Assembly (NCBI GenBank): GCA_947645965.1
Contig: CANSES010000015.1
Span: forward strand, 1 to 23,393
Direction: 5' to 3'
DNA from: an uncultured Enterorhabdus sp.
Lineage (GTDB): Bacteria; Actinomycetota; Coriobacteriia; Coriobacteriales; Eggerthellaceae
DNA: 23,393 nucleotides
Below are positions 8,588-14,522 of this stretch, in pieces. Every line of letters starts with the position of its first letter. The stretch's first letter is position 1. A model generated the notes under the pieces. That model had not been told where the DNA came from, ran no database searches, and saw nothing but the letters and a program-made list of their open reading frames with translations. The position numbers and the translations under genes were made by a program.

Positions 8588-8618
8588 AGTAAAAACTATG
8601 ACGTAACGTCGGAGTCAA
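8588..8618 (-). promoter_or_regulatory. MerR-type promoter of the MFS gene with 19-bp spacer
   Basis: On the minus strand a -35 TTGACT (8618-8613) and a -10 TTTACT (8593-8588) are separated by exactly 19 bp. The spacer is almost filled by a dyad ACT-N2-GACGT-T-ACGTC-N2-AGT (8595-8615) with 8 of 10 positions paired. A lengthened spacer with a central dyad is the hallmark of promoters that MerR-family activators untwist on effector binding. The regulator would be the gene at 8766-9644. Elements were read by eye. Confidence 0.68.
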
Positions 8619-8765
8619 ACGCTCTCATGAAGGAGTTGTGAAGAGGGGAGGCGCGGTGGGAAGACGGACTGCCCGCTCCTGGGGCCCGGTCTGGTGATTC
8701 CTGGCGGTTTTTGGGTGGCTCCTATGCGGTCGGACGGCTGTGCAACGCGGAATCGATGGGTTTTC

Positions 8766-9644
8766 TTATCTGGTGGAGGGTACGTCGCCGTGCCCGGTTT
8801 CGCCGGCATTCCCGGCCTGCTCGGCGTGCACACGCTCGGCCATGATGGCCTCGATGCGTCGCTCGATGCGGTCGTAGACGTCCTGCTGGGCCGGGTTGTT
8901 CCCCTCGAAGGCGATCTCGTCCAAGAACCGCTCCCGGTCGGTGGAGGGGCGCAGCCAGTTGGCCGTGTCGAAGCAGGTGATGACAGGGGCCAGGGCCTCG
9001 AGGGATTCATCAACGAGGGCGGCACGCTCCGACTCGGGGGCGTCGGGCGCGAGGGCGGCCAGGCGCTCGTCGAGTTGCTCCATGGTCTGCACCAGGTTCT
9101 CGCTGGCGATGCACTCGATGACGCGCTCCAGTTCGCCGAGCTCTTCCTCGTCGTAGAGGTGACCGGCCACGATGAGGGCGGTGCGGTCGGCGGGGCTCGC
9201 GTCGGCGAGCGTGTCCACGCCCGGCAGCATGCGCAGGACGCGGGAGAAGCGCACGGGCAGATCGGGGTCGAGGTTCTCGGCGCGTAGTTCGGCGATGGTG
9301 CGGCGCTGCTCCTGCAGGCGCTCGATCTCCAGGGCCAGCTCGCGGTCGAGCTCTTCCAGGGCGCTGAGCGGCGACGGTGCGGTGTCGGTTGTGGCGCTGT
9401 CCGCGTTCGCGCCCGCGGGCTCCTTCGGTGCGTCAAGCTCCTCGAGGACGGCCCCGATGCGGGCCAGGGGAAAGCCCAGCGATGCGAGGCGCTTGATGCG
9501 CAGCACCCGGGCCACGTCGGCGGCGGTGTAGTCGCGGTAGCCGTTGTCCGACCGCGGAGGTTCCGGCAACAGATCCAGGCTGTGGTAGTGCCGCAGCGTA
9601 CGCACCGACACCCCGGCCAACTTCGCCACCTCATTGCTTCGCAC
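8766..9644 (-). CDS. MerR family transcriptional regulator
   Basis: A 292-aa regulator. Residues 1-70 form the MerR winged helix-turn-helix (SNEVAKLAGVSVRTLRHY, then GYRDYTAADVARVLRIKRL). A long helical region from about 95 on is rich in Glu, Leu and Arg and lacks the Cys or His clusters of metal-sensing MerR proteins; a TipA-like or other ligand-binding module is possible, but I do not recognise it. The frame has an ATG at 9674, but GGGAGG precedes a GTG at 9644, which starts right at the HTH, so I chose that. It probably activates the downstream MFS gene through the 19-bp-spacer promoter. Whether both genes are also co-transcribed is open. Confidence 0.86.
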   Translation of the reverse strand: MRSNEVAKLAGVSVRTLRHYHSLDLLPEPPRSDNGYRDYTAADVARVLRIKRLASLGFPLARIGAVLEELDAPKEPAGANADSATTDTAPSPLSALEELDRELALEIERLQEQRRTIAELRAENLDPDLPVRFSRVLRMLPGVDTLADASPADRTALIVAGHLYDEEELGELERVIECIASENLVQTMEQLDERLAALAPDAPESERAALVDESLEALAPVITCFDTANWLRPSTDRERFLDEIAFEGNNPAQQDVYDRIERRIEAIMAERVHAEQAGNAGETGHGDVPSTR

Positions 9645-9768
9645 GGTTCCTCCCTTCAAACGTGAACCCATCATACTCTTCTCGCATCAAGGGGCCCCGC
9701 GCTCCCACAACTTCGCATAACTGGGATAGCTGGCGAGCCCCCCCAGTCCCGCCTGCTCGTTCTTCGTA

Positions 9769-9789
9769 GGGGCGGCCTTTAGGCCGCCC
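9769..9789. repeat. Palindromic intergenic repeat, copy 1
   Basis: GTAGGGGCGGCC-TTTA-GGCCGCCC, an 8-bp perfect stem with a 4-base loop. The core reappears at 20109-20129 with small changes. Both copies are intergenic and share the leading GTAGGGGCGGC. This resembles the short dispersed palindromes (REP-like) found in many bacterial genomes. The surrounding 9645-9858 contains no gene; a 102-aa open frame there has no protein-like character. Confidence 0.6.
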
Positions 9790-9858
9790 GCATGGCTGCG
9801 TGCTCCTCATAGAAGACCGCAGGGCCAACAAGTCCTGAAGCCGTTCCGATAAGCGGAA

Positions 9859-9898
9859 GGCGAGACGGAAGCGGGGGAGGGAACGTTTCCGTCTCGCC
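9859..9898 (-). terminator. Terminator-like hairpin after the flavoprotein gene
   Basis: A perfect 12-bp inverted repeat, GGCGAGACGGAA (9859-9870) with TTCCGTCTCGCC (9887-9898), and a 16-base loop start 14 bp past the stop of the flavoprotein gene. On the minus strand TTCCGCTT follows, a poor U tract. Confidence 0.6.
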
Positions 9899-9911
9899 GA
9901 AAAGGGGATGG

Positions 9912-11660
9912 CTACAGGGCGGCCACCTGGCGTCCGCACAACATGCCGAAGGTGACGCAGCGGCCGGCGTTCAGGCCGGCGGCCAGGTTCGGGTAGGTGC
10001 CGTTGTAGTAGTTGCCCGAATCGTTGCCGATAACGTAGAGACCCTCGATGGGTGCATTATCGGCATCGAGCGCCTGGAAGCGTGTGTTGATCTTGATGCC
10101 GTCCAGGGTGGCCAGCGCCATGCCCGACAGCTTGCAGGCGTAGAACGGCGCCGTACGAATCTCGGAGAGGCGGAAGGCCTCCTTGCCGTACTGGCTATCG
10201 TTTTGGGCGTCGTAGAAGCCGTTGTACTGCTCCACCGTGGCGAGGAAGGTCTCCTTGTCGATGCCAAAGGCATCGGCGATCTCCTCCAGCGTGTCGGCCT
10301 TCACGATCTTGCCCTCTTCCACGAGCGCTTCGATGATGGCCGCGGTTCCCTCGATGCCCTCGGGATCCATCTGGTTGGTGCCCTCGCCCTTGATCAGGCC
10401 CGAGCAGCCGATGGTGTGGAAGCGCTCGATATCGGTGGGCCAGTTGGCGTCCCAGATATCGAACCAGGCGCGCTGGCTGGACTTGCGTGCCAAGGCGTGG
10501 ATGAGGAAGTCGTAGGGCGACGACTCGTTGGTGATGCGCTCGCCTTCGATATCCACCTTCAGGAAGGGCTGGGTGGCCATGTGGAAGTAGCCGAAGTCCA
10601 TGGCAAAGGGGTCACCGGGCAGCTGATCGGGACGCATGATGCCGCGGTCGAATACCATGGAGGTGGAGTTCTCGTCCTTGACGGCGCCGGCCCACAGGCA
10701 GGCCTTGATGCCCTGGCCCTGGGCGTTGAAGTTGCCGAAGGGCACGACGCCGCACAGACCGCGGGCGTTCTCGGCCTGCAGGGCCAGGTACATGTCGGGG
10801 TTGTTCGCGTAGCCGCCTGTAGCTACGATGACGCCTTTGGAAGCGTTGATGCGCAGGTAGGTGGCACCGTCGTCAGTGGAGGCGTAGGCACCCACCACCT
10901 TGTTGCCTTCCTTGATGAGGCACTCCAGGCTCGTCAGATAGCGCAGCTCGGCGGTGGGCTGGGCGAGGAAGTTTCCTTCGATCTGGACGTAGGTGACGCC
11001 CTCTCCGCTGGCCTCGTCCTTGCCGGCCTTACCGTTGTCGAGCATGGCGCCGTGACCGGTGGGCCAGCATTTGTAGCGCGTCTCCTCGGCAGGCATGCTC
11101 CACTCCAGGTCGATCTTGCACAGGTCGACACCGTCGGTGAGATCGCAGTACCAGTCCACCGCCTCGGCAGAATGGGCGGCCCACAGCTGATAGAGATCCA
11201 TGTTGGCATTGTTGAGGGAATAGTGCGCCAGATCGTTGCAGATCTCCTGGGGATCGATGGTCACCCCGGCCTCTTTCTGCTTGCGCGAGCCCACGGCGCC
11301 GATGGCCGAGCCGCGCAGACCCGTGCCCTTGTCGAACTTCTCGATGAGCAGCGTGCGCGCTCCTTCCATGGCGGCGAAATTGGCGGCGACCAATCCCGAG
11401 CAGCCGGCGCCTACGACGAGCACTTCGGTGTCGATGGTCTCGGCGCAGTCGGCATCGGTAATGGCCGGCGCCTCGCCGAGCCACGCGGGAACGTCGGTTC
11501 CGCCCTCGGTGGGGGCGGCCGCTTCAGCGGCGTCCCCGCCCGTGGCGGCTACGGGCTGGCCTTGGGGCGCGCAGCCCGCCAGCCCCAGGGCGGCTGCGGC
11601 GCTCGCGGCGAGCGATCCGGTGATGAAGTGGCGGCGGCTGAGCGATTTCTCGATGGTCAT
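9912..11660 (-). CDS. Tat-exported FAD-dependent reductase (fumarate reductase/succinate dehydrogenase flavoprotein type)
   Basis: A 582-aa flavoprotein. The N-terminus has a twin-arginine motif SRRHFITG (residues 8-15), an Ala-rich hydrophobic stretch and a lipobox-like LAGC (27-30), so it is likely exported folded by Tat and possibly lipid-anchored. An Ala/Gly/Glu linker follows, then the FAD-binding Rossmann motif VVGAGCSGLVAANFA from about 82 and a C-terminal GLYVIGNDSGNYYNGTYP FAD contact. Such proteins act as terminal reductases or dehydrogenases of organic acids, steroids or plant phenolics in gut Coriobacteriia; this substrate is unknown. No cytochrome or FeS partner is adjacent, so electrons must come from elsewhere. 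The start at 11660 is preceded by GAAGGGAAGGG; the longer frame to 11699 adds a charged extension that would displace the Tat motif. Divergent from a membrane LuxR regulator. Confidence 0.88.
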   Translation of the reverse strand: MTIEKSLSRRHFITGSLAASAAAALGLAGCAPQGQPVAATGGDAAEAAAPTEGGTDVPAWLGEAPAITDADCAETIDTEVLVVGAGCSGLVAANFAAMEGARTLLIEKFDKGTGLRGSAIGAVGSRKQKEAGVTIDPQEICNDLAHYSLNNANMDLYQLWAAHSAEAVDWYCDLTDGVDLCKIDLEWSMPAEETRYKCWPTGHGAMLDNGKAGKDEASGEGVTYVQIEGNFLAQPTAELRYLTSLECLIKEGNKVVGAYASTDDGATYLRINASKGVIVATGGYANNPDMYLALQAENARGLCGVVPFGNFNAQGQGIKACLWAGAVKDENSTSMVFDRGIMRPDQLPGDPFAMDFGYFHMATQPFLKVDIEGERITNESSPYDFLIHALARKSSQRAWFDIWDANWPTDIERFHTIGCSGLIKGEGTNQMDPEGIEGTAAIIEALVEEGKIVKADTLEEIADAFGIDKETFLATVEQYNGFYDAQNDSQYGKEAFRLSEIRTAPFYACKLSGMALATLDGIKINTRFQALDADNAPIEGLYVIGNDSGNYYNGTYPNLAAGLNAGRCVTFGMLCGRQVAAL

Positions 11661-11765
11661 GGTGGGTCCCTTCCCTTCTCTTTCTTGCGTTCGGCGCATC
11701 CCATTCGTCTGTCGGGTGCGATCCCAGTGTGGGTCTTTTCGGGGCCGTCCACCATCGTGCTAAAC

Positions 11766-11812
11766 CGTGATTTCACGTTTTTCCTGGTCAGGACCATCCC
11801 CTCTTTCACGTG
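11766..11812. promoter_or_regulatory. Candidate operators between flavoprotein and LuxR genes
   Basis: CGTGA-TT-TCACG (11766-11777) is a perfect interrupted palindrome, and a second palindrome CACGTG (11807-11812) sits two bases upstream of the LuxR -35. Both share the CGTG/CACG core, as expected for one regulator acting on two divergent promoters. Function is inferred. Confidence 0.42.
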
Positions 11813-11814
11813 AG

Positions 11815-11842
11815 TTGCCAACTTCGCCGTGGTTGGTACAAT
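11815..11842 (+). promoter_or_regulatory. Promoter of the membrane LuxR gene
   Basis: TTGCCA (11815-11820), a 16-bp spacer, then TACAAT (11837-11842). Transcription would start near 11849, so the ATG codons at 11829 and 11841 lie in or before the promoter and cannot be the start. Confidence 0.6.
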
Positions 11843-11873
11843 GATGCGACGGGAGTGCGAGGGGAGGAGGACC

Positions 11874-13415
11874 GTGTTCGGATGGGTGCAATCGCTTGAC
11901 GCGTTCTTTCGCCAGGCGCGGCTTCGCTATCTCGGTCTGGGGCTGCTGATTGCTTGGGTGTACGGCTCCTGGTTCTCCGACGGCCTCTTCGCATTCGGCA
12001 GCGCGCGGGGCACCGATTCCCTCAATGTCTCGCTCGTCTTCTCGGCCGTGGGTCTGCTGGCCCTGGCCTTTCGGCCCCGCCGTCGCACGCCGCTCTCGCC
12101 GACGTTCGTCTTGACGGCCGCGCTCATCGTATCGGGCACGACGCTCTCCTTTCTGGTGGTGCCCGACGGACTGGCGCTTCTGGCGGCGGCTGCGCTCGGG
12201 GGCGTGGCGTCTTCGGTGCTGTGGGTGGCCTGGGGCGAGCTGTTCTGCCAGGTGGATCTGGAGATCACCGAATCCTGCATCCCCGCGTCGCTGGGAGTGT
12301 TCGTTGTCGCGGCTCTGTTGACCTACCTGTTGCCGGCGCCCTTCTCAGGCGTGCTGGCGGCCCTGTTCCCGCTGGCCTCGAGTCTCATGCTGCTGCTCTG
12401 CAAGAACGGGCAGGCGGAGGGTTTCCGCTTTCCCGAGCCTATTGAGCCCTTCTCGGTTGTGCTGCCGTCTCTGGCGAAACTCGCCTTTTGCTCCATGGTG
12501 TGCAGCATCGCCACGGGATGCGTGGTCACGAGCTTTCCCGTCGGGGAGATGGCTGCCCTCGGCCTGTCGGACCGCGGGATTCTCTTCTACGTGGCCGGCG
12601 GCATCGTGGCGGGCCTCATCGCCGTGTTCGCCATCGCGCACACGAGTCGCATGAGCTTCTCGTTTCTGTACGAATGGGCCATCCCGCTCATCGTGTTCTC
12701 GCTTTCGCTGCGGGCGTTGGACGACCCGCTGTGCAACGGGCTCGCCTCAATCATCGCCTGCGCGGCGGCCCTTTACGTGGAGGTGCTGTTCTTCGCCATC
12801 TTCGCGCGCATCACGGCGAAGGGACTCTGCCTGCCCAGCGAGACCTTCGGCATCTTCCGCGCCCTGGTACAGCTGGGGTTCCTTATCGGCGGCGTGCTGG
12901 GAGCGACGCTCTCGCCGCGGTGGGGATTGCCGCTGGATCTGGCTCTCATCTGCCTGTGCGTGGTGATGCTGCCGCTGTTTCTGCACCTGCAGAAGCGCTT
13001 TGAGTCGGCGGGGATGCCGGCGACGTCGGCGGTGCTGGGGACTGCGGCAGGGGGTGTCGATGGACGGTCGGGAGAGGGCGTGTGGCCGGAGCCGAAGCGC
13101 GCCGAGGCGGTTTCGGCGGAAGGGGCGGCTGCGGGGCCCGGCGAGCTTGCGACGAGCGAGCCGGTCGACTACGTGGCGGCCATGGCCGAGGCCTTCCGGC
13201 TGTCGCCGCGCGAAATCGAGGTGCTGCGCTATTTGGGGCGCGGGCGCTCGGTGCCCTATATGCGCGAGGTGATGATGCTGTCCAAGAGCACCATCGAGAC
13301 GCATATCAAGCACATCTACGCCAAGACCGATGTCCATTCCAAGCAGGAACTGATCGATCTTATCGAGTCCTACCAGGATGCCGCGGGGGAAGAGGCGGCG
13401 GCTGCTCGGGCCTAG
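11874..13415 (+). CDS. LuxR-type regulator with N-terminal multi-pass membrane domain
   Basis: A 513-aa protein. Residues about 17-385 contain roughly 12 hydrophobic segments resembling an MFS-like fold; a Gly/Ala/Glu linker follows, and residues about 437-500 form a LuxR/GerE helix-turn-helix (LSPREIEVLRYLGRGRSV, then SKSTIETHIKHIYAKTDV). This architecture is expanded in Eggerthellaceae, where such membrane regulators often flank Tat-exported reductases and are thought to sense their substrate. The divergent reductase at 9912-11660 is the obvious target. GGGGAGG upstream of a GTG at 11874 fixes the start; the upstream ATGs overlap the promoter. The gene ends 5 bp before a run of nine G. Confidence 0.88.
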   Translation: MFGWVQSLDAFFRQARLRYLGLGLLIAWVYGSWFSDGLFAFGSARGTDSLNVSLVFSAVGLLALAFRPRRRTPLSPTFVLTAALIVSGTTLSFLVVPDGLALLAAAALGGVASSVLWVAWGELFCQVDLEITESCIPASLGVFVVAALLTYLLPAPFSGVLAALFPLASSLMLLLCKNGQAEGFRFPEPIEPFSVVLPSLAKLAFCSMVCSIATGCVVTSFPVGEMAALGLSDRGILFYVAGGIVAGLIAVFAIAHTSRMSFSFLYEWAIPLIVFSLSLRALDDPLCNGLASIIACAAALYVEVLFFAIFARITAKGLCLPSETFGIFRALVQLGFLIGGVLGATLSPRWGLPLDLALICLCVVMLPLFLHLQKRFESAGMPATSAVLGTAAGGVDGRSGEGVWPEPKRAEAVSAEGAAAGPGELATSEPVDYVAAMAEAFRLSPREIEVLRYLGRGRSVPYMREVMMLSKSTIETHIKHIYAKTDVHSKQELIDLIESYQDAAGEEAAAARA

Positions 13416-13420
13416 GCTCT

Positions 13421-13429
13421 GGGGGGGGG
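13421..13429 (+). repeat. Poly-G tract (G9)
   Basis: Nine consecutive G starting 6 bp after the LuxR stop codon. It lies outside any gene I can support, so slippage would not change a protein. Confidence 0.6.
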
Positions 13430-13513
13430 CTGACCGCGTAGGAGCCAGCTGTTTGGTCATATGCAAGCCAGTTGCGCGGCTGCGGCCGTTGGACAAAAAT
13501 GAGAAGAAACCTC

Positions 13514-13560
13514 TTTACAAGAACAGATGTACTTATATAATAGGATAAAACAAATGTTCT
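13514..13560 (+). promoter_or_regulatory. Strong promoter with two SOS-box-like sites
   Basis: TTTACA (13514-13519), 16-bp spacer, TATAAT (13536-13541), in an AT-rich island. The spacer contains GAACAGATGTAC (13521-13532) and the initial transcribed region contains AAACAAATGTTC (13548-13559); each matches 7 of 8 fixed positions of GAAC-N4-GTTC, the LexA box of Gram-positives and actinobacteria. Placement over the spacer and just past the start site would allow repression. A LexA-like or phage-type repressor is inferred. Confidence 0.52.
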
Positions 13561-13625
13561 AAAGGTTGGGTACATCCCTAACTTCCCCGTTTGGAGGACA
13601 GCCATCCGATGTGAAGGAGGCTGTC

Positions 13626-13652
13626 ATGGGCTACGTTTCCTGCTTTCCCTGA
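13626..13652 (+). CDS. Possible 8-residue leader ORF
   Basis: AAGGAGG at 13614-13620 is followed five bases later by ATG and eight codons (MGYVSCFP) to a TGA. The stop overlaps by one base (TGATG) the ATG of a second mini-ORF of 12 codons ending at 13690 (MQRSCRFRHVSL). The Shine-Dalgarno is among the best in the window, yet the product is tiny. It may be a leader peptide, or the remains of a larger gene. Both ORFs follow the SOS-like promoter. Translation is unproven. Confidence 0.3.
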   Translation: MGYVSCFP

Positions 13653-13693
13653 TGCAGCGTTCCTGCCGTTTTCGCCACGTTTCTCTGTAGTCC

Positions 13694-13736
13694 TTGAGAA
13701 ACGGTTCGCCACGCATTATAATTTCGTTTAACGAAA
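13694..13736 (+). promoter_or_regulatory. Toxin-antitoxin promoter with overlapping operator
   Basis: TTGAGA (13694-13699), 17-bp spacer, TATAAT (13717-13722). A perfect 15-bp palindrome TTTCGTT-T-AACGAAA (13722-13736) starts at the last base of the -10 and covers the start site. This is the expected place for autorepression by a ribbon-helix-helix antitoxin or its toxin complex. Confidence 0.68.
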
Positions 13737-13748
13737 GTAGGGATAACT

Positions 13749-14012
13749 ATGATCGAGGTGATGGTTCATCCGCATGCGCTCAAGCATGGTGTTCGGGAGG
13801 CTGATATTCGGTATGCTTGGGAGAACTTCATTCGGCAGAGGCAGCGCAGTGCTCCCCAAAGCGACCAGATCGTTTCCGTTGGCGTGAGCCCTCGGGGAGA
13901 TCTTATCCAAATGGTCGGGGTGATCAACTCCCAGGGCGTACTTGTCTATCACGCGCTCACGCCGCCGACGGAAAACGTGATCCGAGAACTCGGTCTCGCA
14001 AGGAGGAAATAA
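13749..14012 (+). CDS. Small toxin-like protein, BrnT/RelE-like (type II TA candidate)
   Basis: An 87-aa basic protein (MIEVMVHPHALKHGVREADI...). The order of elements, KHGVREADIRYAWE, then IVSVGVSPRGDLIQMVGV, then VYHALTPPTENVIREL, parallels BrnT ribonuclease toxins (KHG helix, central strands with SxRG, C-terminal Arg/Glu helix), but similarity is distant and catalytic residues cannot be assigned with confidence. Gene order toxin-then-antitoxin is that of brnT-brnA. The palindrome over the promoter and the antitoxin Shine-Dalgarno embedded in its last codons support a TA unit. Base composition is more AT-rich than neighbouring genes, hinting at acquisition. A DUF4258-like or unrelated small protein is the alternative. 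Confidence 0.62.
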   Translation: MIEVMVHPHALKHGVREADIRYAWENFIRQRQRSAPQSDQIVSVGVSPRGDLIQMVGVINSQGVLVYHALTPPTENVIRELGLARRK

Positions 14013-14014
14013 TT

Positions 14015-14302
14015 ATGAAAAAGACTGCTGCGGAACTTGAGAAGATGTTCGACGTTACGGCCGAGCAGATTGCCGAGTGGGATGAGATGCTCGTTCAGGG
14101 AGATATCCCTGGTGTGCCGGTCGGCGAGGTCATTGTAGGGCGTCCGCTGAAATTCGGTGAGCATTTGAAGCTTGTGGGCTTTAAGGAAACCGAGCTTAAG
14201 ATCGAGCAGATGGACGAGCGGGCGAGCAGCTTGGGCATGAAGCGATCCGATTATCTGCGCTGGCTCGTCGAGAGGGATCTTGCGGCGGCGGGCGTTGCCT
14301 AA
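14015..14302 (+). CDS. Ribbon-helix-helix-like antitoxin
   Basis: A 95-aa acidic protein. The C-terminal 35 residues (KETELKIEQMDERASSLGMK then RSDYLRWLVERDL) fit a CopG/BrnA ribbon-helix-helix: a short strand followed by two helices with the SLGMKRSDYLR turn. The N-terminal half (MKKTAAELEKMF...) is helical and probably neutralises the toxin. AGGAGG at 14001-14006 lies within the last codons of the toxin gene, two bases separate the genes, and the spacing to the ATG is eight bases, so expression is coupled. It probably binds the palindrome at 13722-13736. A DNA-binding domain at the C-terminus rather than the N-terminus is as in BrnA. Confidence 0.68.
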   Translation: MKKTAAELEKMFDVTAEQIAEWDEMLVQGDIPGVPVGEVIVGRPLKFGEHLKLVGFKETELKIEQMDERASSLGMKRSDYLRWLVERDLAAAGVA

Positions 14303-14321
14303 ACGGGGAGGGGCAGGAAGC

Positions 14322-14522
14322 ATGATGGAAGAGAGCGAGCGCTTGGCGCGGTTTGAGACGGCGCTGGCCGATTGGGTGGCCGAGTGGGAGTCGGTGAATG
14401 CCACTCTTGATTCCCTCCGTGCCCAGGGCAAGACGCGTACGGCCACCTATCAGCAGCTCACGGCCCGCAAGCTGACGTTGAAGTCGGTGCTGGCTCCCTT
14501 CGAAGAACAGGGCCTTCTATGA
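14322..14522 (+). CDS. Small helical protein coupled to the Lhr helicase
   Basis: A 66-aa protein (MMEESERLARFETALADWVA...), predicted almost entirely helical with two amphipathic helices separated near the GKTRTATYQQL segment, so a coiled-coil hairpin is likely. I do not recognise a family. Its start follows AGGAAG; an open frame to 14280 exists but overlaps the antitoxin gene and lacks a Shine-Dalgarno. Its stop overlaps the helicase start as ATGA, indicating translational coupling and possibly a 1:1 partnership with the helicase. It begins 19 bp after the antitoxin stop. Confidence 0.6.
   Translation: MMEESERLARFETALADWVAEWESVNATLDSLRAQGKTRTATYQQLTARKLTLKSVLAPFEEQGLL

Noticed and set aside
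8615..9634. 339-aa open frame on the minus strand overlapping the MerR gene
   Set aside because: It is an out-of-phase reading of the MerR gene, rich in Ser/Pro/Arg, while the MerR frame has a clear HTH.
9631..9939. 102-aa minus-strand frame between the flavoprotein and MerR genes
   Set aside because: It runs through the palindromic repeat (GRPKGRPYEE-type translation) and the terminator hairpin and overlaps both neighbours.
10203..11813. 536-aa plus-strand frame opposite the flavoprotein gene
   Set aside because: Antisense shadow; the opposite strand has Tat signal, FAD motif and Shine-Dalgarno.
11829..11873. Upstream ATG start for the first LuxR regulator
   Set aside because: The codons overlap a TTGCCA-16-TACAAT promoter and lack a Shine-Dalgarno; the GTG at 11874 has one.
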